Positions 42,857-51,683 of a stretch of DNA of 64,000 nt are shown in pieces. Within the stretch, counting starts at the first letter, position 1; the number at the start of each line of letters is the position of its first letter. The DNA is taken from positions 47,561 to 111,560 of the forward strand of contig CAYFOM010000011.1 in the NCBI GenBank assembly GCA_964344765.1. Direction: 5' to 3'. The position numbers and the translations under genes are program-made. The stretch comes from JACNIZ01 sp964344765. GTDB lineage: Bacteria; Planctomycetota; UBA1135. The notes beneath the pieces were generated by a model. It was given only the letters and a program-made list of their open reading frames with translations, made no database searches and was not told where the DNA came from.

Positions 42857-43942
42857 ATGATTCCCCTACTCAGCATTCTTCTGGCACTGCCGCTGGCCGC
42901 CCAAGGCCGCGTGGTCAAGCTGGATGGCTCCAGCATTCCCGGCAACATCACTGCCGCGACGTTGGAGAAGGTCGAAATCTCCGCTGCAGGCGGAGCCACC
43001 GAAATCCCTGCCGGCGACGTTTTGCGCCTGCAGTTTGGCAGTGATCCGGCGATCATCACTCAAGCCAAGGGTTACTTGGCCAAGTTGGAGTTCCAAAACG
43101 CCATCAACCTATTGAGTGAGGCAGAAGGCCAAAGCGATCCGGCTTGGTTGCCACCGTACGCCAAGCTGCTCAAGGCCGAGGCGCTGTTGTCGTGGTCGGC
43201 ATTTGACGCCGGTCGCGCATCGGCCGCTCAATCGGCCTTCGATGAGTGGCTCGCCACCTACCCCGACCACTTTTGGCAAGCACGCGCCCGCATGGGCCAG
43301 GCCAAAGCCATGGGTCGCGCCGGCAAGGTGCAAGATGCCGGCAAATTGATGCAAGATCTTGCTAGCTTCAGCTTCGACAAGAACTTGGGCAAGCATGTCG
43401 AGTTCGGCGCCCGCCTCACTCGCTGCGAAATCTACCTCGACGGCAAGGAGCCGACCCTGGCCAAGCAGCGCCTGGAAGGCAGCAACGGCTTGGTGGCCAC
43501 ACTGAAGGCCGCGTCGACGGCACCCGACGCCCCGACCGCCCTGCGCACCATGATGCACGGCTACTGGGTACGCGCCCAAATCCTGCTCGGCGATTCGATC
43601 GAGCAGGCAGATGGCCTGGATAAGGCTAAAAGCCACTGGGAGCGCGTCTTGCGCACGGAAAAGCAGCTTTCGGATGACGCTCGCGCCACCGGCAAGATCG
43701 TCATTGCGCGTGCTTCGCGCGACGCCGGCAAGCTGCGGGAAGCGCAATTTGCTTTGGCAGAAATTGCCGCAACCCTGAACTGCGGGCCGGATACTATGGC
43801 CCGAGCCTTGTTTACGCTCGGCGAAGTTTGCCAGGAATTGGGTGACAAGCCCACCCCTGGAACCACCTACTTCCGCCGCATCGTAGAACGCTATCCTGCG
43901 TCGGCTTGGGCGGCCAAAGCCCGTAAAAAACTAGGCAACTAG
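42857..43942 (+). CDS. Secreted TPR-like protein
   Basis: This 361-residue protein has a signal peptide (about 1-15), a small beta-rich segment of about 45 residues (GRVVKLDGSSIPGNI onwards) and then TPR-like helical repeats to the end, including ALFTLGEVCQELGD. The ATG at 42857 has an AAGGAG site at optimal spacing; the open frame extends further upstream into the previous gene. A GACCTGC/GCAGGT hairpin follows the stop at about 43943-43960. It probably works with the preceding 948-residue protein. Confidence 0.68.
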   Translation: MIPLLSILLALPLAAQGRVVKLDGSSIPGNITAATLEKVEISAAGGATEIPAGDVLRLQFGSDPAIITQAKGYLAKLEFQNAINLLSEAEGQSDPAWLPPYAKLLKAEALLSWSAFDAGRASAAQSAFDEWLATYPDHFWQARARMGQAKAMGRAGKVQDAGKLMQDLASFSFDKNLGKHVEFGARLTRCEIYLDGKEPTLAKQRLEGSNGLVATLKAASTAPDAPTALRTMMHGYWVRAQILLGDSIEQADGLDKAKSHWERVLRTEKQLSDDARATGKIVIARASRDAGKLREAQFALAEIAATLNCGPDTMARALFTLGEVCQELGDKPTPGTTYFRRIVERYPASAWAAKARKKLGN

Positions 43943-43998
43943 GACCTGCCCCCGCAGGTTCCCTGAAAACCCCTACCCACCTCAAACCAGGATCGCGC

Positions 43999-44004
43999 TA
44001 GACT
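43999..44004 (+). promoter_or_regulatory. Candidate -10 box for the ExbB-ExbD genes
   Basis: GCTAGACTT occurs in the 135-base gap before the ExbB gene, about 73 nt from its ATG. The same nine bases precede thrS. No -35 was recognised. Confidence 0.3.
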
Positions 44005-44077
44005 TGCCTCCCGCGAATCCAGGGCCGGCCCCCGTCGGCTCTACCTGAACCTTCCCCCCACGAACAAGTAACCCTCG

Positions 44078-44809
44078 ATGTCTCGTCTTCGACTCATCTT
44101 CACTGCTTCAGCTGGTTTCCTGCTGACCTCCACCTTTGCCCTCGCCCAAGAAGGGGCCGCAGCAGCCGATGCTGCAGCCGATTCCGGCGGCGGCGTCGAC
44201 ATCATGGAGGCGATCTCCGCAGCCGGTACGATCGGTTATCTGATCATCGGTATGTCCATGGTCGCTGGTGCTCTGATCATCGAGCACTTCACCAGCATCA
44301 AGCGCGACAAGCTTGCTCCGCCGGAGACCATCGACGAGATCGAAGAACTGCTTGCTGAAGGCAACTACCAGGAAGCCCTGGACCTGTGCGAAGCCGAGCC
44401 TTGCTTCTTCACCAACGTCTGCGCTTCCGGTATCCGCAAGATCGGTCACCCGTTCGAAGCTCTGGAGAAGTCCGTTGAAGAGATGGAAGACGAGGAGTCG
44501 GTCAAGCTTCAGCAGAAGATTGGCTGGTTGTCCTTGATCGCAGGTATCGGCCCGATGATGGGTCTGTTCGGAACTGTGACCGGCATGGTGGGTGCGTTTG
44601 CCACGATTGCAGACGCTGCAGGTGGTGTAGAGCCGTCTGACTTTGCAGGTGACATCTCGATGGCGCTGATGACCACCGTGTTGGGTCTGACTGTGGCTAT
44701 CCCGACCACCGCTTTCTACGCTTTCTTCAAGAACAAGGTGACTCTGACTTCGCTCGAGATCGGCGCCATCATTGAAGAAATGTTTGAGCGTTTCCGTCCC
44801 GCCGAATAA
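44078..44809 (+). CDS. MotA/TolQ/ExbB-family proton channel
   Basis: This 243-residue protein has a cleavable-looking signal peptide (about 1-24, ending Ala-Leu-Ala-Gln), a membrane segment at about 52-70, a cytoplasmic loop, and two more membrane segments. The conserved GWLSLIAGIGPMMGLFGTVTGM block is in the second. This is the ExbB/TolQ arrangement; a signal peptide on ExbB is known in several lineages. With ExbD it forms a proton-motive-force motor. Two ExbD genes follow 3 bases downstream. Confidence 0.9.
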   Translation: MSRLRLIFTASAGFLLTSTFALAQEGAAAADAAADSGGGVDIMEAISAAGTIGYLIIGMSMVAGALIIEHFTSIKRDKLAPPETIDEIEELLAEGNYQEALDLCEAEPCFFTNVCASGIRKIGHPFEALEKSVEEMEDEESVKLQQKIGWLSLIAGIGPMMGLFGTVTGMVGAFATIADAAGGVEPSDFAGDISMALMTTVLGLTVAIPTTAFYAFFKNKVTLTSLEIGAIIEEMFERFRPAE

Positions 44810-44812
44810 GTA

Positions 44813-45340
44813 ATGTCACAAAGAGGAAGACAGACATCGGAAGTCGAGGTCGATATGACCCCGATGATCGACTTGACCTTTTTGTTGATCATCTTCTTCA
44901 TCATCGTGAACGACCTCACGCAGCAGGAGCTTGAAGACCTCAAGCTTCCTGTTGCCCAGAAAGCCGGTCACGACGATCCGCCTCCAGGCCGCCCCATTCT
45001 CAACGTCATGGAGGATGGAACGATCATCTGGAAGAAACAGCAGATCTACTGGCCCGGCATTCAGCCGCAAGGAACGGACCCGATCCGCAAGAATCGTCCG
45101 GACCACTACTGGCTGCTGGCGGAAACGATGAAGTTGAATTTCTTGCCCTGGATGAAGTACGAAAAGGATGAAGCGCTCGGCTTGGATTTGCCGGACGAAC
45201 CCATCCTGATCCGTGCGGACCGGAACACCCCGTTCCGCTACATCCAGCGCATCATGGAAGTGTGCTCGCGCAAGGACATTCTGATCTGGAAGGTTCAGTT
45301 GGCCGCGTCCGAGCCGGTTACCGCCACCGAAGGACAGTAA
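44813..45340 (+). CDS. ExbD/TolR-family protein 1
   Basis: This 175-residue protein has the DMTPMIDLTFLLIIFF membrane segment with the proton-carrying Asp20. Its periplasmic part is unusually long and contains an aromatic stretch (IIWKKQQIYWPGIQP) before the usual RADRNTPF...IQRIMEVC domain. It begins 3 bases after the ExbB gene, which indicates one transcript. Confidence 0.9.
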   Translation: MSQRGRQTSEVEVDMTPMIDLTFLLIIFFIIVNDLTQQELEDLKLPVAQKAGHDDPPPGRPILNVMEDGTIIWKKQQIYWPGIQPQGTDPIRKNRPDHYWLLAETMKLNFLPWMKYEKDEALGLDLPDEPILIRADRNTPFRYIQRIMEVCSRKDILIWKVQLAASEPVTATEGQ

Positions 45341-45352
45341 TAGGAGGAAGAG

Positions 45353-45892
45353 ATGACCAGAAGAATGAAAAATGAATTCGAAGAGGTCAAGCCGGACATG
45401 ACGCCAATGATTGACGTCACCTTCCTGTTGCTGATTTTCTTCATCGTGACGCTGAAGTTCAAAACGTTGGAAGGTCGCTTGGACTCCAACCTGCCGAAGG
45501 ACATGGGTACCAGCAATGCGCCCACAGATCCGGTGGAAAAGGTGGACATCGTCATTCGCGTGGGTAACCCAGGCACCAAACAGCCTGACCCGGCAACGCG
45601 CACCAAGTCGAAGCCTCAGGGCCGCTTGGAGCACTTCCGCAACCGCATTTTGAAGGTTTCAGTGGGTACTGCAGTCTTCCAGGTTCGCAACGACGTCCAC
45701 AACTCGGACGGCCTGCTGCAAGACCTCGATAAGCTGCGCCGCGCACTGAAACCCTTCGATAAGGAGGAGACTCCGGTGACCCTCGATGCTCGTGAAGGCA
45801 TCATTTACGAGGACGTCATCGGCATTTTGGACCTAGTCATCGACCAAGGCTTCCAAAAGGTGTCGTTCTCCGGTTCGCAAGAACAAGGTTAA
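45353..45892 (+). CDS. ExbD/TolR-family protein 2
   Basis: This 179-residue protein has the DMTPMIDVTFLLLIFF membrane segment with Asp21. The periplasmic part carries a basic middle (about 79-95) and a C-terminal DLVIDQGFQKVSFSG strand typical of ExbD. It has a strong GGAGGAAGAG site just before the ATG. Two different ExbD proteins next to one ExbB suggest a heteromeric ExbD pair in the motor. A hairpin with a UUCG loop follows the gene. Confidence 0.9.
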   Translation: MTRRMKNEFEEVKPDMTPMIDVTFLLLIFFIVTLKFKTLEGRLDSNLPKDMGTSNAPTDPVEKVDIVIRVGNPGTKQPDPATRTKSKPQGRLEHFRNRILKVSVGTAVFQVRNDVHNSDGLLQDLDKLRRALKPFDKEETPVTLDAREGIIYEDVIGILDLVIDQGFQKVSFSGSQEQG

Positions 45893-45899
45893 ATCTTTT

Positions 45900-45927
45900 C
45901 AGGGCCTCGACTTCGGTCGGGGCCCTG
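45900..45927 (+). terminator. Stem-loop with cUUCGg tetraloop
   Basis: A 12-bp stem (one G-U pair) spans 45900-45911 and 45916-45927 around a TTCG loop closed by C-G, an exceptionally stable fold. It begins 8 bases past the ExbD stop. Only a short T run follows. It may end the ExbB-ExbD message before the second secretin gene. Confidence 0.6.
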
Positions 45928-46143
45928 GCCTTTCCCTCACCGGCAGCCAGCAACGGCATTCGCCACCTGCCCAAACCGGTTCCCCCCTCAAAACATGCCG
46001 ACCCTCGCGCTCCCTCCCAGTCAAGCGCTATCGGCAAAAAAAGAAGCCCCTTCCGCTGCGTTCAACGTGGCGAACGCGGAGCGGCGCTGCTAAATTCCTG
46101 AACCTGATTTCGGTTCCTCGAGCCGTCGGATACCCCTGCGTCC

Positions 46144-48798
46144 ATGAACAAGCACCTGATCCCGGTTGCCAGCCTGGCCCTGCCCTTGGTCTTTTTGACC
46201 GCGGGCTGTGGCTCAAGCGTCCCCCAAGAAGACCTCGACCAGACCACCACGGCAGATACCGCGGTGGACAACAACGATGCCTTCGGCCCCAGCAACGCCA
46301 GCGCTCCTACTGAGAGCGTTGCCCAGGAGCCTGGCCAAGGCGACCTGGTGCAAACTGCTGTAAAGGCGAAAAACCTGAAGGAGCAGAAGATTGCGCTGCT
46401 GATTGATGAGCGCCTCTCCAACGCTCGTTCGGCTTACGCCGACGGTCGTTTTGAGGACGCCGCCAACCAGTTGCAGCTCGCTCTGCAACTCGACCCCACC
46501 CACCGCGAGACTCGTTCGTTGTTGACCGACGTGCAAATCGCCATGGGTACGTCGACCAAGGCGGAAGCTGGCTACGAAGCTCAAACCATCCTCAAGCGCA
46601 AGCTTGAGATGCTGAAGGCGGAAGCCCACTCCAACGCCGAGAAGGGCGCCCAACAGCTGGCTGAAGGCGACTACCAAAGCGCCATCACCAGCTTGATGCT
46701 GGCCCGCGCCACCATCGACGGCACGCCTTACAACATTGACTGGGGAACCCTCGGTGCCGAAGTCGGTGCCAACTTGGAGAAGGCTTTGGCCGATCAAGAG
46801 CTGGCGATGGCCTCTCAACTCCAGGAAGAGCGTCAGTCCACTTTCCGCTCACTACAGGAAGAGGAAGAAGCTCGTCAGGCTAAGACGGAAGCTCGTCAGG
46901 CAATGATGCTGCAGGAAGCCATCGAGGCTTACTCGCTGGAAGACTTCGAGCGCACCATCACCTTGACTGAAGAGATTCTGCGCGTCGATCCGCTCGACGT
47001 ACGCGCCGCTGAGTTGCGCGACGTCGCAGTGAAGACTCGCCACGAGTTGGTTGCCGAAAGCTTCGTCACCGACCGCCAAGAGCGCTTCCGCCTGTGGTTG
47101 GAAGAGATCGAAGAAAGCCGCGTGCTTCAGAACGATCTTTACTCCGCTCCGGACCAGGAATACTGGAACGAGATTTCCGAAAAGCGTGCTTCCTACGGTA
47201 ACTTCGCTTCCGGCGAATCCGCCGATCCGGAGAACGTCGCCATCGCCGTCGCCATGGGTGAAACCCGCATTCCGGGCTTGGCCTTGGATGGCGTCACTGA
47301 TCTGCGCGAGGTCATCGACCAGTTGTCCGCCAACGCCGACAACATCCCCTTCTTGGTCAACAACGCTGCTGCCGACGCCGTCGATAGCGAAGGCATTGAG
47401 TTCTCGATGACCCTGGGCTCCTCCATCACCGTGTTGAACGCGTTGGAGCTGATCACTCAGGCTGCCGGTGAAGAGGTGGTTTACACCATCAACAACGGCG
47501 CGGTACACATCACCACTCGTGAGAACGCTTTCGGTCAGGTTGTGACCAAGCCGCACGACATTCAGGACCTGACCATTCAGTTCACTGACTTTGCTGGTCC
47601 GCGGATCGACACCATCTGGTTGCCGGATACCGAAGCCAACGAAGAAGAAGAAGGTTCGATCTACGGTGGCCCGTTCGGTGAGCCGCGTACCTTGGTCAAC
47701 CCGGACGAAATTGCCGACACCGTGATGGCAACCGTCGCCCCGGGCACCTGGGATGACAACACTGCCGAGTACGCCAACGGTTATTTGATCGTCAAGCACA
47801 CCCCCGCCGTGCAGCAGCAGGTGGATGACTTCCTCCAGGACCTGCGTCGCTATAACGCTTCGATGGTCTCGATTGAAGCTCGCTTCCTGACGATCCAGAA
47901 GGACTTCATGAAAGAGATTGGTTTGGACTTCCGCGGCTTGGGTGGTTTCCCGGACGCGAACGACCTGATCGACCTCGACGACGTGATCTCCGGTGGCGAT
48001 GACAATTCGTCGGCCGGTCTGGATAACAACGGTAACGGCCTGGGCGACACCAACCCGTCGGCTGGTTTCTTCTTCGACGAAGCTGGTCGCTGGTCCACTC
48101 GCGCCCGTACCGAGAACATGCTCGGCAACTACGGCACCGAGCGCATGTCGGCCGCTGGTGGCTTGACCATGCAGTTCGCCTTCCTGGACGATGCCCAGAC
48201 CTCGCTGATTCTGCGCGCTGTTGAGAAGAACAACCGCTCGCAGGAACTGAACAGCTCCAACATCATGGCGCAGAACACGCAGCGCGCCTTCATGACGGTG
48301 CTAAACCAGGTCACTTACATTCAGGACATGGACGTGGAAGTCGCGCAGGCGGCCTCCGTTGCTGACCCGGTCATCGGCGTAGTTTCGGACGGCATCGTCA
48401 TCGACGTGCGCCCGATCATCTCCCACGACCGCAAGTACATCACGCTGGAGCTGCAGCCGACGGTTGCCACCCTGCTGCGTCCGATTCCGGAATTCACCTC
48501 TTCGCTGTCTGGTCTGACCACCCCGGTCACCCTGCAGCTGCCGGAACTGTTCATCGCTTCTGCGAAGACCAACGCCATCGTGCCGGACGGCGGTACCGTC
48601 GTCATCGCTGGTCTGCGCAAGCTGCTGAACATCGAGCAACGCGCCGAGATCCCCTTCTTGGCCAAGATCCCGATCCTGTCGGTCCTCTTCAAGACCGAAG
48701 GTGAGGCTTACGAGAACGAAGACATCATCGTTCTGATCCGCGCTCAGATTCTGGATACTTCGGAACTCAAAGACAACTTGGACGCACGTCGCAACTAA
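46144..48798 (+). CDS. TPR-secretin lipoprotein, GspD/PilQ-like (second copy)
   Basis: This 884-residue protein has a lipobox (Leu-Thr-Ala-Gly-Cys22) and TPR-type repeats at about 85-125 and 255-290. Secretin N-type domains lie at about 370-470 and 530-590. The secretin domain (about 660-870) has VPDGGTVVIAGL near 815 and PFLAKIPIL after it. It is a clear paralogue of 37310-39907, sharing layout, a GxDFRGLG segment and the C-terminal block. A TAAATT box at 46091 could be its -10. A strong terminator follows. Confidence 0.85.
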   Translation: MNKHLIPVASLALPLVFLTAGCGSSVPQEDLDQTTTADTAVDNNDAFGPSNASAPTESVAQEPGQGDLVQTAVKAKNLKEQKIALLIDERLSNARSAYADGRFEDAANQLQLALQLDPTHRETRSLLTDVQIAMGTSTKAEAGYEAQTILKRKLEMLKAEAHSNAEKGAQQLAEGDYQSAITSLMLARATIDGTPYNIDWGTLGAEVGANLEKALADQELAMASQLQEERQSTFRSLQEEEEARQAKTEARQAMMLQEAIEAYSLEDFERTITLTEEILRVDPLDVRAAELRDVAVKTRHELVAESFVTDRQERFRLWLEEIEESRVLQNDLYSAPDQEYWNEISEKRASYGNFASGESADPENVAIAVAMGETRIPGLALDGVTDLREVIDQLSANADNIPFLVNNAAADAVDSEGIEFSMTLGSSITVLNALELITQAAGEEVVYTINNGAVHITTRENAFGQVVTKPHDIQDLTIQFTDFAGPRIDTIWLPDTEANEEEEGSIYGGPFGEPRTLVNPDEIADTVMATVAPGTWDDNTAEYANGYLIVKHTPAVQQQVDDFLQDLRRYNASMVSIEARFLTIQKDFMKEIGLDFRGLGGFPDANDLIDLDDVISGGDDNSSAGLDNNGNGLGDTNPSAGFFFDEAGRWSTRARTENMLGNYGTERMSAAGGLTMQFAFLDDAQTSLILRAVEKNNRSQELNSSNIMAQNTQRAFMTVLNQVTYIQDMDVEVAQAASVADPVIGVVSDGIVIDVRPIISHDRKYITLELQPTVATLLRPIPEFTSSLSGLTTPVTLQLPELFIASAKTNAIVPDGGTVVIAGLRKLLNIEQRAEIPFLAKIPILSVLFKTEGEAYENEDIIVLIRAQILDTSELKDNLDARRN

Positions 48799-48818
48799 GT
48801 CTTCGGTCATCCGAAACC

Positions 48819-48856
48819 AAGGACCTTCCCCCCTCGGGAAGGTCCTTTTCTTTTTT
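48819..48856 (+). terminator. Intrinsic terminator after the second secretin gene
   Basis: AAGGACCTTCCC (48819-48830) pairs perfectly with GGGAAGGTCCTT (48836-48847) around a 5-nt loop, followed by a T-rich tract (TTCTTTTTT). This is a textbook intrinsic terminator. Confidence 0.9.
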
Positions 48857-49257
48857 GGGTACTTGTGTCGTGTCGAGCCGTTGCCCCGGCGGCTTAACCG
48901 AGGCCGGCTGCGCCGGTCCTCATGCGCCGGCGGGTCAACGGCCCGACACGACACATGCACACCAAACGTGCCAACGTGCAATACAGGACGATGCCGAACG
49001 GAGGAAGCGGATTTCTTCCATGGATTGTTTAATGCCTGATGAGGTCAGGCGAATTGACTTGTTTGCCAAAAACGGGGCAGTTAAATCATTGCAATAAAGA
49101 GACCAATCGGCGGATCGATGGTTTGAACCATTTGTTTTTGTGGGCTTTAGGGAACTTCCCTCCGCGGCGCTTGAGGACCGGCGAAGTCGGCCCAGCGGAG
49201 CGTGAAGCCCTGGGGGCCAATCTCAACCACCACGACACAAGAACCCAAACACCAACC
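48857..49257. other. Noncoding intergenic region of about 400 bases
   Basis: No convincing gene lies here. Short open frames lack ribosome-binding sites and resemblance to proteins. The left part is occupied by the long hairpin (48864-48955). The right part holds a second potential fold: GGGCTT (49142-49147) with AAGCCC (49205-49210), and CTCCG (49160-49164) with CGGAG (49196-49200). Between them an AT-richer stretch (about 49020-49140) has no recognised element. Confidence 0.6.
48864..48955. repeat. Long near-perfect hairpin of about 90 nt
   Basis: The outer 12 bases at each end (48864-48875 and 48944-48955) are perfect inverted repeats. Pairing continues inward with single mismatches: 7 bp (48877-48883 with 48936-48942), 4 bp and 4 bp, and the tip holds CCGGC/GCCGG. 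It lies in the 400-base noncoding gap after a strong terminator, so it is not part of the secretin mRNA. It could be a small RNA, a palindromic repeat or a replication/attachment-type cruciform. Confidence 0.7.
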
Positions 49258-49986
49258 CTAAAGCACCCCGTATACGTCTTTGAGCAACGGACGGAGTTCT
49301 GTTACCGACTCGATGGAGTGATCAGGCGGAATACTCGGCTCTAGGTGAGCGTATTTGCCGGAACCGCGACTCCAGGTAGCGATCATCCCTGCTTGTTTAG
49401 CAGTTTGAATGTCGCTGAGGGGGTGGTCCCCCACGTGCATGGCCTGGTTGGGTTTGACGCCGGCGGCGCGGCAGGCCAGGCGGTAAAGTTTGGGGTTGGA
49501 CTTGGCGATGCCGACTTGATCGGTAATGAAGATCAAGTTGGGGTCAACGAAGTCATCCATGCGCAGGCGCAGAATTTTCTCCATCTGCTTGTGCAGCAGA
49601 CCGGCGGAAATCACGCCCAACCGCAACCCGGCGTCGGCCATATCGCGCAGCAGTTGAACCGCATCCTTCTCAATGCGCAGATGCTTCCACTTGGTTTCGT
49701 GATAGGCAATAAACCCGGCGGTAACCAACAGCGCCTCATTGACGTTTCGCGTCAGCTTCTTCGGCAAACGATGCAGCAGTCGGTTGTAATGGCGATCGTC
49801 GTTGGATCCGAATTCTTGAACCACCGCCGCGAGCTCCTCCAGCGCTCGATCCAACGAAATATCGAGGCCGCGGTCAATCATCGCTTGCATCGCTTTTTCG
49901 CGGGCAAGCTTGACGAAAGCCGTGGTGGTGAACATCGTGTCGTCGATGTCCAAGAAAACAGCGCGCAGGTCTTTGGAGGGGCTCAC
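49258..49986 (-). CDS. HAD-superfamily hydrolase (subfamily IA-like)
   Basis: This 242-residue protein has all four HAD motifs: LDIDDTMF near residue 12, a VISAG motif II, IAKSNPKLY with the Lys of motif III, and VGDHPLSD as motif IV. A helical cap lies between motif I and II. It resembles the TIGR02253-type phosphatases. It starts in an overlap with the ABC ATPase stop (ATGA), so it is the second gene of that leaderless operon. The substrate is unknown. Confidence 0.85.
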   Translation of the reverse strand: MSPSKDLRAVFLDIDDTMFTTTAFVKLAREKAMQAMIDRGLDISLDRALEELAAVVQEFGSNDDRHYNRLLHRLPKKLTRNVNEALLVTAGFIAYHETKWKHLRIEKDAVQLLRDMADAGLRLGVISAGLLHKQMEKILRLRMDDFVDPNLIFITDQVGIAKSNPKLYRLACRAAGVKPNQAMHVGDHPLSDIQTAKQAGMIATWSRGSGKYAHLEPSIPPDHSIESVTELRPLLKDVYGVL

Positions 49987-51671
49987 TGTGAGATGTGTTT
50001 GGCTAGGTTAGGAGCTGCAGCGAGCAAGCGCTGCGTATAAGTGTGTTGTGGGCGATCAAAGACGTCGGCAACGGTGCCGGTCTCGACGATTTGACCATTC
50101 TGCATGACAGCAACCTGATCGGCAATCTGCTCGACCACGGCGAGGTCGTGGGTAATGAACAAGTATGCCATGCCGAGTTGCTGCTGCAATTGGTTCAGCA
50201 ACTCAAGAATGGCCGCCTGGACTCCAAGGTCCAGGGCCGACACCGCTTCATCGCAAATCACCAACGACGGCTCCAGCGCCAGTGCTCGGGCAATCGCAAC
50301 GCGCTGTCGTTGGCCACCGCTTAATTGCGCGGGCTTGCGCTCGGCAAAATCGGCCGGCAGCTGAACCGCCTGCAACAATTCGGCGACGCGTTCCTGCATT
50401 TCCGACCGCCCCATCGAGCGATGCACTTGCAAGGGTTCGGCAATAATTTGGCTGACTCGCCACAGTGGATTCAGCGAGGCGTATGGGTCCTGGAAGACCA
50501 ACGAAAGCTCCTGACGAACCTCGCGTAATGCAGAGCCTTGCACTTGCAGCAAATCCACGCAGGAACCGTCGCGGCGGCGGAATTGCCCGTTGCCTTTGTC
50601 CGCCGGAACCAACTGCAACAGAGCGCGTGCCAGACTGGTCTTCCCAGACCCGGATTCACCCACCACAGCCACCGTGCGACCTGAGGGGATATCCAAATCC
50701 ACCCCATTCACCGCGGTATTCCACGCCGTCGGTCGGCCCAGCAAGCTACGCGAAGCTGGATAGCGCACGGTTAGACCACGGACCTGCAGCAATAATTGGC
50801 CGTCGGAGCTCGGCCCCGACGCAAGTGAGCCGTCTCCGGCGCCGTCTTGCGCTTCAACCGTCGCCCCACTGGCAACGCGCCGCCGTGGCAAGGAGTCCAG
50901 CAGGAAGCGTGTATGCGCGTGCTGCGGTGTGCTCAGCACCTGACGAACCTCGCCCTCTTCCACCAGGTCACCGCGATAGAGCACGGCAACTCGGTCACAA
51001 CACTGCGCGACCACGCCCAAATCGTGGCTAATCCACAACATGCTCAACTGCCGCTGCGCGCGAATTTGAGCGACCAGCTTGAGGATTTCAGCCTGAACAG
51101 TGACATCGAGCGCGGTGGTGGGTTCATCGGCAACCAGCAAATCCGGTTCACCGGCAAGGGCCATCGCAATCATGATGCGTTGGCGCTGGCCGCCGGAAAG
51201 CTCGTGTGGATAGCGACGCTGAATTTGCTCCGGCTCGGGCAATTGCACCTCGGTGAGCAAGCGCAAGACCTCTTGTTGGCGTTGGGCTTTACCCATCGGC
51301 CGATGCAAGCGCAGCACCTCGTCGATTTGGAATCCAACACGCAGCACCGGATTCAGTGCCGTTGCCGGATCTTGGAATACCAAGGCAATGCGACCCCCAC
51401 GAAAACTGCGTAGCTGCGTTTCGGCCAATGCTTGCAGCTCGGTGCCGTCGAACAGCACGGTGCCTGAGGTTCGATCCACGGTTTCAGGCAACAGTCCCAG
51501 CAGCGAAAGCGCGGTTAGCGATTTACCACTGCCGGATTCGCCCAGCAGACCGACGCTTTGGCCACGTTGCACCGCGAGGTTTAAACCCCGCACCAATTCC
51601 AAACTGCCGCCGTCGGCCGTGGTGGCGGCAAGAGTGAGGTCGCGAATTTCCAGTAAGGGCTGATCGGCCAC
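49983..51671 (-). CDS. Fused double ATPase of a peptide ABC transporter (DppD-DppF type)
   Basis: This 562-residue protein has two complete ABC domains. The first has Walker A GESGSGKS near residue 39 and an ELSGGQRQRI signature. The second has GESGSGKT near 335 and a QLSGGQRQRV signature, with Walker B LVICDEAVSALD. This YejF-like fusion powers peptide or nickel uptake systems. The matching binding protein and permeases are on the opposite strand, starting 12 bases away. It starts with GTG, and a TAGAAT box lies exactly 6 nt before it. Confidence 0.92.
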   Translation of the reverse strand: MADQPLLEIRDLTLAATTADGGSLELVRGLNLAVQRGQSVGLLGESGSGKSLTALSLLGLLPETVDRTSGTVLFDGTELQALAETQLRSFRGGRIALVFQDPATALNPVLRVGFQIDEVLRLHRPMGKAQRQQEVLRLLTEVQLPEPEQIQRRYPHELSGGQRQRIMIAMALAGEPDLLVADEPTTALDVTVQAEILKLVAQIRAQRQLSMLWISHDLGVVAQCCDRVAVLYRGDLVEEGEVRQVLSTPQHAHTRFLLDSLPRRRVASGATVEAQDGAGDGSLASGPSSDGQLLLQVRGLTVRYPASRSLLGRPTAWNTAVNGVDLDIPSGRTVAVVGESGSGKTSLARALLQLVPADKGNGQFRRRDGSCVDLLQVQGSALREVRQELSLVFQDPYASLNPLWRVSQIIAEPLQVHRSMGRSEMQERVAELLQAVQLPADFAERKPAQLSGGQRQRVAIARALALEPSLVICDEAVSALDLGVQAAILELLNQLQQQLGMAYLFITHDLAVVEQIADQVAVMQNGQIVETGTVADVFDRPQHTYTQRLLAAAPNLAKHISQ

Positions 51672-51683
51672 AACAAGATTCTA
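51672..51683 (-). promoter_or_regulatory. Predicted leaderless promoter (TAGAAT-N6-GTG)
   Basis: On the minus strand TAGAAT (complement of 51678-51683) is followed by 6 nt and the GTG start at 51671. The stretch CACTAGAATCT is shared with the coaD promoter. It sits in the tiny gap between the two divergent transporter operons. Confidence 0.55.

Noticed and set aside
48864..48955. Long hairpin as a bacterial SRP RNA or tRNA
   Set aside because: The SRP tetraloop and GGUCAGG-type conserved bases are absent, and no cloverleaf or TpsiC-like segment is present.
48855..49344. Short plus-strand open frames (80 and 101 codons) after the second secretin gene
   Set aside because: They cross the long hairpin and the HAD gene end, lack ribosome-binding sites and have no protein-like pattern.
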